In this document: positions 56,466 through 64,000 of the stretch, piece after piece
Layout: every line of letters starts with the position of its first letter
Numbering within the stretch: the first letter of the stretch is position 1
Assembly (NCBI RefSeq): GCF_017591425.1
Contig: NW_024466413.1
Span: forward strand, 1,178,001 to 1,242,000
Direction of reading: 5' to 3'
Source of the DNA: Ochotona curzoniae
Taxonomy: Eukaryota > Chordata > Mammalia > Lagomorpha > Ochotonidae
Length of the DNA stretch: 64,000 bases
Program-made: the position numbers and the translations under genes
Notes under the pieces: model-generated
Told to the model about the DNA's origin: nothing
Database searches by the model: none
What the model saw: the letters and a program-made list of their open reading frames with translations, nothing else

Positions 56466-56809
56466 GATCTGCTTGCAGATGACCACCTGTGCAGGGATGA
56501 GCTACTCCAGCCGTTTATTCCTATCTCTGCATGGTGAGGCAGGCCTGCGGATGCTTTCTGAACTGCTGTGTGGTTGTACCTAGCTTAGGATCAGCCCACT
56601 GAAGCAGAATGAAGGGGAATGGAAGTACATGTTTTTGCCTTAAAAATGCTAATTTCTTCCTCAAGTGTGTGCTTTAGGATACTGTACTCTTGAATTGAAT
56701 GGCCTTCATGTAACATTTGCTCAAGATGCCTCATGGAATATTTTAAACTTTTTATTTCTCTCCCATCAGTTGTTTGCCTTAATTTCGACTCCAGTGTGGA
56801 GAAACATGA

Positions 56810-56970
56810 ATTCAGTTGAGAACCCCCAGGTTTGAATCCAGGTTCTCAGGGGACCTGGAACAAGTTCTGCTCTCACAGTTTCCTCATTTCTGAGGTTTGG
56901 ATGTAAGCATTCAATCTCATAGGGAGCCAAAGGCTTGGAGTTGGTTGAAAGCTATGTGGTAATAGCAATT
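56810..56970 (+). repeat. MIR
   Basis: 'GGTTTGAATCCAGGTTCTCAG' and 'CACAGTTTCCTCATTTCTGAGG' are MIR core strings. Confidence 0.6.
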
Positions 56971-57054
56971 CATAAGCTACAAAATACTCAACCCATGTAA
57001 ATCCCTTATGTCCTAGAAAATGAGCCAAGCCCTTTGTGTGGGAACACGGTGTCA

Positions 57055-57190
57055 GACACAATGGACTTTACATCCTGGCTCTTCCACTTGTTAGCTGAGT
57101 GTGACCTGTCAGCCATGTTGCTCCCAAGCCATTTGTCTCATCTGCATTGTATTGTAAGGATAGCTACCCTGTAAGATAGACTGGGGATAT
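57055..57190 (+). repeat. MIR
   Basis: 'CATCCTGGCTCTTCCACTTGTTAGCTGAGTGTGACC' with 'TTTGTCTCATCTGC' is a clear MIR core. Confidence 0.7.
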
Positions 57191-57399
57191 GTACAATGAG
57201 AAAAGTGCAGTCTAGACAGCATATTTCATAGTGGTAGTTATAAATGACCAAAACTGAAAGCTGAATTTTGTGAAGTGCACCAAATATACTTTCTTCCTCT
57301 ACTTTACCTGCTTTTGAGGAAGAGTTTGGGGACACTCTAGGAAGATGTTAGGAGCCTACATCAGGAAGGGAACTTTGGCAGGTGATGTGCCGAGGCAGA

Positions 57400-57560
57400 A
57401 TAGCGTGGAATAAAGATTTAGGTTCAAGTGCTGATGCTTGTGGTACCTTGTCCACCTGCTTATAGAACTGTAAAGCACCTGGCCTCCTTCCATCTCTGGA
57501 CCTCAGTCTGTTCATCTTTAAATGACCTGTGTGGTTTTGTTAACCCTGTCAAGTTCTTGT
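57400..57560 (+). repeat. MIR
   Basis: 'TTAGGTTCAAGTGCTGATGC', 'GGACCTCAGTCTGTTCATCTTTAAATG' fit MIR. Confidence 0.65.
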
Positions 57561-58439
57561 TCAACACTTAAATATACCAATCTTTACTTCTTATTCCCAA
57601 GGATCTATGCCCCATAGCCCTTCCTCTCCCATCAAGGTTTACAGCCGGCTAAGAACTCTGCATTTCAAAGGACTCCATATCTACACCTTCACCACCAGGG
57701 TTCTCTGCCAGTTTGCCCTCAACCTTGAGGGCTACGCTGGGCAAGATGACCCGGAGACTTGTGAAAATTTAAGACCCATTTCTCGTTCTCTCTCCTTGTC
57801 CCCATCTAGGTGTTAACTGATCCCAGAAACTATGCTGTCAGCCTAGGCAGTCTCCTTCATTCAGGATGTGGGTGATTGTCCCCATGCAGTCTGGTCTTGA
57901 GGAGCTAGCAAGTTTTCATGGCTGCCCCGATACCTCCTGAGCTTCCCAGACACCAGTGCTCAACCCTGTCGTGGATTCTGCCTCAACAGGAATTATATCT
58001 GGGTGGCTGCATGCCAGTCTCAGGGGCCGTTGTTGGGGGCAGATTTCAACCTCACAAGGGAGATGGCAGAGAGCCAGGCCCTACAGCCATTCACTTCTGG
58101 TGCAGATCAAATGGTACCTAGTTCAAGGTATTCAGGCATAAATGGCCTGCCATGGGCTACTCACTGTGCAGACCCTAGGACTCAGATATGTTGTAGGGAC
58201 CAGGCAGAGGTGGAGAAGAACCAGCCATGACATGCAGGATTCTGGTGGGAGCAAGGAACAGGTGCTTCAGGCCCAACTCTCAGCCATGGCTCCACAGAGG
58301 GACATCTAAAGTGAGGGCTGAAGAAATTTCCAGAGGGGAGGGGAGTTAGAAAGGGAATGACACATGGTGACTGGGATACAGAAAGTAGCAAGGCCGGAAA
58401 GTGAATAAGCAGGGATAGGGAACAGAGGGTGAAGGGCTA
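57561..58439. other. No gene seen
   Basis: Intronic-looking sequence. Three overlapping frames at 57918-58230 have no domain and no splice support. Confidence 0.4.
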
Positions 58440-58770
58440 TTGCTGAGACTAGACAAGTAGATGCAAGAACTTTGGACATTGTGTGAGCCAGGCGAGTGAC
58501 TTTTCCCCTGTAATGAAAGTCGTGGAGAGCTGTGTAAAGCCCTGGAATTGGCAGAATGTTCTCTCTACCTCTAGCATTGCAGCTCCCTTAGAGAAGCTGG
58601 GTCAGGGAGAGGCTAGGACTGCCTCTGAGAAGGCTTCTGAGTGTTGCATTTAGGCAGTGAGTTGGCATGAAGAGGGGATGAGAAGAAGAGTTTTGAAGGG
58701 ACAGGAGGATGTCTGATCTCAACACTGCAAGGACTTCAGGCCCCTGATGTAGGTCAGATGGAAGAAGGGG
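58440..58770 (+). repeat. Possible L2 fragment
   Basis: G/A-rich text such as 'GTGGAGAGCTGTGTAAAGCC' and 'GGACAGGAGGATGTCTGATC' is reminiscent of L2 upstream UTR; diagnostic strings are weak. Confidence 0.35.
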
Positions 58771-58909
58771 CTGTGGTCAACACTCAGCATTTTCTCCCCT
58801 CCTCCCCAGTCGCCTGCAAACCCCTGTGTCTTTCCCCTGAACTAATCTTACAGGTTTTGAGTGGACACACTTGCTTCCCTCCTACTCCTATAGGACTGTG
58901 ATATTAAAT

Positions 58910-59224
58910 TGTGGTCAAACTTTTGCAGTAACTTCCTTTCTTAGGGTAAGATTTGAAACCTTCCCAGGACCCAAAAATCCTACTTGACCTTCATCTGGTC
59001 ACAGACCAAGGCCACCCTTGTTCCCATCTCTGCCATTCCCTGGAGACCTTTCACCTGCCCCACCCCACCCCCCCTTCAGTACCATGGTGGCGCTCCTTCC
59101 TGGAAGAATCTTTCTTCAGGTAACCACATAGTTGATTCCTACTATAGTTTGGGTGCAGTTTGAGTGTCACTTTATCAGCTACCCTCTAATGCCTATCTCT
59201 AAGCCAACAGTATTTTCTTTATAT
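58910..59224 (+). repeat. L2, left part
   Basis: 'GACCTTCATCTGGTCACAGACC', 'CCATCTCTGCCATTCCCTGG' and 'GTTTGAGTGTCACTTTATCAGC' follow the L2 3' coding end. The L2 is then interrupted by an LTR and resumes at about 59730. Confidence 0.6.
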
Positions 59225-59729
59225 TGTGGAGTGACTGACCCCGGCCAGACTTAGCTCTTGCCTCAGAGAAGGAACTCAAGGAAGAGACATAAAGAAAGGT
59301 GACTGGAGAAGACTTATTCAAAGCAAAAGCACACACTTACACCAGTGTAGGCCAGCTTAGGAGAGAGAGGTACTGCGCTTCACAGCATTGAGCCATCCTT
59401 TTATTGGACCTGGGGTAAGGCTTAATTGCATATTCAGAGTGGATGGAGTTTAGGACAGGGCCTGAGTAACCACCCATCTGCTTGCTCTGTTTTGGAAATC
59501 TTAGTAGTGTCATGACATCAGTTGCATCATGGCAGAGAGAGTGTTTGATGAGCTAATTTTATCATAATGATGTTACAATGAGCCAAAGGTCACTATGGGG
59601 TCACAGCTGGCAGCTGTATTGGCTATATTTTAGCTGATGCCAGTTCTTGATCGGTGAAGTAACAGCTGTGGCCCGCATGAAAATGCGTGGGTTTGGGGGC
59701 ACAGTGTGGCTACAACACGGGTGCTGGCA
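59225..59729 (-). mobile_element. ERVK-like LTR, antisense, inserted in an L2
   Basis: Its minus-strand start, TGCCAGCACCCGTG...TGTAGCCACACTG, is clearly related to the start of the LTR at 1360-1788 (TGTCAGGAGCCGTG...TGTAGCCACACTG). It contains an AATAAAAGG TATA-like site (complement of about 59395-59405) and an AATAAG in place of a standard poly(A) signal (complement near 59313). The plus-strand left end is TGTGGAGTGACT. I find no matching 6-bp duplication, so the ends may be eroded or off by a few bases. No internal viral sequence adjoins. Confidence 0.6.
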
Positions 59730-59885
59730 AACTCAGTTTCTCTTTGTCTGTATCCCTTTGATGTGTCTTTATAGCACTTTTCAGCCTGTTATTTTTATGA
59801 AGCCAAGTGCTGCACTCCCACTGGTGTTAACTTTAACCTGTCATGTAACAGGTGCTCATGCCCATTTGTCGAATGCATGAATGTA
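59730..59885 (+). repeat. L2, right part
   Basis: 'TCTGTATCCCTTTGATGTG...TATAGCACTTTTC' and 'GTAACAGGTGCTCATGCCC' leading to 'CGAATGCATGAATG' are the L2 3' end, continuing the piece at 58910-59224. Confidence 0.6.
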
Positions 59886-60959
59886 AGATTGGATTATGTC
59901 AGTCCAGCAGTGACAAGAATGATTTAAGGATGAAACAAAGACTAATCCGAATAATGGATTAAGAAAAAAAAGTAAATGACTATTTATAAAATACCAACTA
60001 CCTAGCAGACATGGCAAGCTGGTTGCAGAGACTGCCAGGACCCAGTCTGGATGAGCTCCTCCTTGGGCCTTGGAAAATGATGAGAGTCCCAAGCTGGGGC
60101 TGACTGAAGACTGAATTCTGATACTTACTTCGTATGTCACTTGAGACATATTCTTCCCACTCTATCCTGTGCCGTGTGCTTTTCATTGATGGCACAGCTT
60201 TTGTTATTGTTGTTTGGAGGGAAGAGTTTTATTTCTCCCTGTGGGTTTAGTTTCTAATTTTGCTTTACTTCCACAGATGTTGAAGTGATGCCTGAGTCTC
60301 TAAGCTCACATGAAAATCTTAAGCCTCTTGGGTGGGCAGTGAAGGGAAGGGATGGGCATCACCCAGAGTGGGCAGAGAAGAGGCTGTGATGGGGTGAACA
60401 CTGCACATGGATCACCCCAAGCCAGTGCATACTCACCCCGTGGGAAGTGTCCTTCTCTGGAGGAGGCTCTTTGCACACTGTGCCTGTGGAGAAAGTGAAC
60501 TCTGGGTGGAGTGACAAAGGCAAGGCGCACTGCACCCTTTTTCTCAGCCAGGTCTGCCTCTACGGGGGGCCTGATGCCCAACTCATTGTCACCCTAACCC
60601 TGTGTGGGCTCCACGGACACTCTGGCTCCTCTCTTCCTGCCCATACATGGTGAAATCCCCTTGGCTTGTTGCTTGGTGTATGATGCTTCATGTCTGGTTC
60701 TTATGTATGTTTTTGAGTTTCTGAGATCAGGGCCTGCATTTGACTTTCTGCAAGAAGCCTAGTGTCTGAGAAGAAATTGGGTCAAAAGCTCAGGGCAAGT
60801 GTTCTAGGGCTACCGCTAATCTGAGTCCGCTGTGTTTCTGGAACAGGGCCTTAGCCTTCCTGGGATTATTTTCTAGTGTGAGTGGTGAGTGTATCTTACA
60901 CTGGAAAATGGTGGTTACAAATAAATACTTTGGAAGTGTGTATTCCATTGCTGCGCAGA
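59886..60959. other. No gene seen
   Basis: Short frames on both strands, no repeat family or splice pair recognised. Confidence 0.4.
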
Positions 60960-61270
60960 GGTTACACAGGGTAGAAGAGACAAGGGAGCCATGGAGACTT
61001 GGTGGCAAGATATTGTAGGCAATAAAGGGTACATGGAATGAAAGATGGCCAGATGACCCTAACCCAGATGGAGGTAGAATGACAGGAGACCAAACCTGAT
61101 GGATATGGAGTTAGTAGAATCTTGAATGTTTTAAGTGATTCAGGATAGAGGGTTGAAGACGGGAGGGGTAGGGAGGTGGTTGGCGTCCTTCTCCCTTGGT
61201 CTGGTGGATCTGCCTTGGCTGGGGACCTGGAAAAGATCACATCTTAAGTAGGAAATGATGAGTTCTGTGT
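60960..61270 (+). repeat. Possible L2 UTR fragment
   Basis: 'GGTGGCAAGATATTGTAGGC', 'GGATGGATATGGAG'-like text and 'GAAATGATGAGTTCTGTG' resemble L2 UTR sequence. Confidence 0.35.
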
Positions 61271-61339
61271 TGAATAAACAGAATTTTAGGTCTTGGGATT
61301 TATCCAGGTGCAATGTAGATGATTAAAGAGATCAGTTAA

Positions 61340-61440
61340 TTGAGAGAAAAAGAGAGAAGAGAAGAGAAGAGAAGAGAAGAGAAGAGAAGAGAAGAGAGCG
61401 GGAAGAGAGGGAAGCGAAAAGAGAGAGGAGAGAGAGAGAA
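61340..61440. repeat. Purine tract with (GAGAA)n
   Basis: About eight GAGAA pentamers run at 61357-61395 within a 100-base near-pure A/G tract. Confidence 0.92.
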
Positions 61441-61559
61441 CTGGAGGGTAGTGATCACTCAGTGGACGTGTGTATAATGAGGAAATAAACATATTCTAGA
61501 GCCATAAGGTCTCTCCCACTGCCCATCCAAAAATAAAACAGAAAACCGAAACGGCACAC

Positions 61560-61935
61560 TATAGGATTTCCTCTTGCCTTAGGGAGGTTCACTGTCTGTC
61601 TCCGCAGTTGGCTGGGTCAGAGCATCCCCTGCTGTCCCCATGGCTTGCTCCCCTCTCATCCAGGCTCTTCTTGGAGTCTCTCTAGACAGTCTTCATCAAG
61701 CAGCTGCTCTAATCTCTAGCCATAGCTTGTTTTTTTCCCCATAGCATTCATAATCCTATCACTGTCTGAAATATTACAGATATACTGCCTTGTTTTTTTT
61801 TTTTTTTTTTTTTACTGACTGTCTCCTCTGCAAGATGATAAGCTTCAAGGTACCAGAACTTTGCCGTGTTTACAGCTGCTCTGGAGGCTGTGAGCAGTTG
61901 CCACCATGCCATGAGCTTGCAATAAATATCTACCA
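61560..61935 (+). repeat. L2 3' end with an internal T22 run
   Basis: 'CCTATCACTGTCTGAAATATTAC', 'CTTGTTTT...ACTGACTGTCTCC' and 'GCAAGATGATAAGCTTC' follow the L2 3' region. The poly-T at 61792-61813 is an expansion of a TTGTTT site in the L2, not a SINE or LINE tail. Confidence 0.55.
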
Positions 61936-62264
61936 GAAAACAAATAGAACATGCAATACTAGACATGTTCAATAATGAAATAATATGCTTCCAAATTAAA
62001 AACCAATAACCACAGCCCCATTTAAGCACCACTTAGAATGAGCTCCTGGTCAGGAGACAGACTTACAATTCAGGGTGTCGTGCAGCCTGGTCTCTGAGGC
62101 TGCTCTTGCTCTTTGCCTTGCTCATTCCTCCAGCTGACACCAGTGCACGTCTTTCAGGTTTCCATCTGAATGGAAGAGGGGAATCTCCCAGGACACAAAG
62201 ATAAAAGCTATGGGCAAATTCCATCTCCTGCTTTTTCAGTGAATGCAGGAGTGTTGGGCAGTGT

Positions 62265-62345
62265 TCTGGCAAAGAGCTTGGCTTCAGAGCTGTAAATGTG
62301 GGGCCTAAGTTCAGAACCCCACTGCTCTACTTAATCTGGAGTTGC
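62265..62345 (+). repeat. MIR head fragment
   Basis: 'GCAAAGAGCTTGGCTTCAGAGCTG' and 'AGTTCAGAACCCCACTGCTCTACTTA' correspond to the 5' part of MIR. Confidence 0.5.
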
Positions 62346-63519
62346 GGAAGTCCTTCCTGAGACAGTTGGTCCTAACCTTAATTATGCTTAATTATGCTTA
62401 ATTCAGCTTTGGACAGCTGAAGGAACCTGTGACCATGGTTCTCGGAAGAAAAGAAATGAGTTCCTATAGAAATTGTGCATTGTCCATCATCTTTCCAGGC
62501 CCTCCAATCAGGAGAACGTGTCTACAGAGGGGCTGTGCTGCCTCAGCGCCTGTGAACATCCCTGCTTGGGTGCTGTGTCACAGATGCACTGTTTGGGAAA
62601 GCCAGCTCAGCGAGTGTGAGGGCAGGTGAGACAATTGTGGAGGTGGAAGGACTTACAGAGTCTTCAGAAGAAAGCAGCTCTGCTTTGAATTCCAACTGTA
62701 ACCAGATTTGGCAGGTTTATTCCATTGTTCCCATTCCAAGTTTAAAATTGGAAATTTTGCCTCCCTGCCATGTCCTGGGGGACCACACTGATTGGTCACT
62801 CTGGTTCTGATATTTGCTAGCTGAGGAACGTCTAGTGGCCTCCATGGAATAGTCCTGCTCATTCCCTGTATTTGGTTCACTTTCCTGAGATGCAGAGCCT
62901 GAAATGGATTTCTTGTGTGGGGGATGGATGGAGGGATGCTCTCATCTGAAAAGAGGGTGTGGAGAGAGCTGGATCAGGCAGGCAAGAGGCTAGGCACAGA
63001 TATTAGTGACGCCTGGTGAAATTTGAGCCTGACAGCACAGGATGCTTTAGGCCCAGTGTGTCTAGAAGTCAAAGTTTCAGGTTTTGGCCAATGCTGTGGA
63101 TCCAGGGCTAGGGGATATTTCCTCCCAGATATTTTTGAGCAAAGGTAGCTCTAACCAGGATTGTACTCAGTCACACACTTGCTCGCATGATGCACCTGTC
63201 ATGTATCCAGGTATTCTGGGTAGCAGAGACCCACTGCCTCGTCTGCTTGTTGAACATTTCCTTTTATTGCCATTCTTTAATTGCACAGATGCTTCTGGCC
63301 AGCCACCTGTCATCTATCTGTGAATTTTCTATTCCTCGTTTACTCATGTGGGCTCATTGGCATGGAATTTCAGCAGTATTATTCCCCCCCCCCAACCTAA
63401 TTTTAATCTTCTATAGTGCTGTGATTTTTTTTTTTACTTCACTTATGTTACTTTACTTGTATTAATATTAGTTTCTTATATTTTGGAGTATCACTTAAAA
63501 TGTAGTTACTTAATTTTAG
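62346..63519. other. No gene seen
   Basis: A short TTAATTATGC duplication at about 62378-62402 is the only structure noted. Frames are short. Confidence 0.4.
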
Positions 63520-63521
63520 AG

Positions 63522-63522
<1 letters not shown>

Positions 63523-63562
<40 letters not shown>
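63523..63562. repeat. (CA)n microsatellite at a SINE tail
   Basis: About 20 CA repeats occupy the place of the A-rich tail of the adjoining antisense C-SINE, so the microsatellite probably grew from that tail. Confidence 0.95.
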
Positions 63563-63565
<3 letters not shown>

Positions 63566-63830
63566 CAAGAATGATCTCCCATCCACTGGTTGACTCCTCA
63601 GTGACTGCAAAGCTGGCACTCTATGGCTGACACTAGAAGCCAGGAACCCAATCCAGTTCCCCCTTGTGGCGGCAGGGACCTGGCCATTCAATCCATCGCT
63701 TATTACCTTCCAGAGTCAGCCTCAGTGGGAATCTTGAGACAGCAGCTGGAGCTGGGGCTCAAGCCCAGGTACTGTGTTGTGGGCTGTGTGGGTCTCAGCT
63801 GGCATTTGAACTGCAGGGCTGATTGCTCCT
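63563..63830 (-). repeat. C-SINE, antisense
   Basis: 'TCCCATCCACTGGTTGACTCC', 'CTAGAAGCCAGGAACCC', 'GAGACAGCAGCTGGAGCTGGGGC' and the weak head 'GCATTTGAACTGCAGGGC' are the complement of an older C-SINE. Confidence 0.75.
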
Positions 63831-64000
63831 GTAATTAGATTATTTTCCTTGAAACATTAGTATTAGAAAATAATGAAGAATTTTTAATGAAAGTTACATG
63901 GGAAAATAGCATTTAATAGCTTCTATTGTAATACATGGTGCTGTAGGCGCCTAATTAATGTTTGTTCTGTTTAGAGGTTGCTCTGTATACTTTCCTATCA

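Noticed and set aside
61792..61813. T22 run read as the tail of an antisense retroelement
   Set aside because: The sequences on both sides are contiguous L2, so it is a mononucleotide expansion.

Overview
This window is non-coding-dominated nuclear DNA from a lagomorph, most probably a pika (Ochotona). The main evidence is about 20 copies, on both strands, of the lagomorph tRNA-derived C-SINE. Several are of the form I associate with pika: an AATAAA/TTTATTTTTATTGGAAAG-type tail, a central 'GGGAGCTGGATGGGAAG' stretch and a 'CTAGGCTACCACACCAG' head. The genus call rests on remembered consensus sequence, not a database search. Ancient mammalian repeats (MIR, L2, MaLR LTRs, old L1M fragments) fill much of the rest. 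There is no sign of bacterial or viral gene organisation, operons, CRISPR or rRNA.

Layout. From 1 to about 52 kb the window is intergenic or deep intronic. It holds a solo ERVK-like LTR with a perfect 6-bp target duplication (1360-1788), the 3' end of a lagomorph L1-like element (7210-7775), an old antisense L1 interrupted by a SINE (8560-10270), a second LTR type (10415-10892), and L2/MaLR/L1M remnants. The most unusual item is a 2.85-kb antisense retrotransposed element at 22488-25337. It has a target-site duplication, an A-rich tail and an L1-type insertion site but no protein-coding capacity, and its 3' end is shared with the L1-like fragment at 7.2-7.8 kb. SINEs are dense from 27 to 50 kb, and a 46-bp minisatellite with two alternating variants lies at 52.07-52.27 kb.

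From about 53.5 to 54.45 kb there is a strong CpG island with several GGGCGG boxes, an X-box-like (RFX-type) site, a CGG run and a good splice donor at 54430/54431. This is the only convincing gene-related feature: a plus-strand promoter with a probably non-coding first exon of a gene whose coding exons lie beyond the right edge. I cannot name the gene. The remaining 9.5 kb looks like its first intron. It is rich in ancient MIR/L2, carries one more ERVK-like LTR inserted in an L2 (59225-59729), and has almost no young SINEs until 63.5 kb.

The many open frames of 60-200 codons show no recognisable domain, coincide with repeats or GC-rich sequence, or lack an ATG, so no protein-coding gene is annotated with confidence. 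All repeat boundaries are by eye and approximate unless a target-site duplication is stated.
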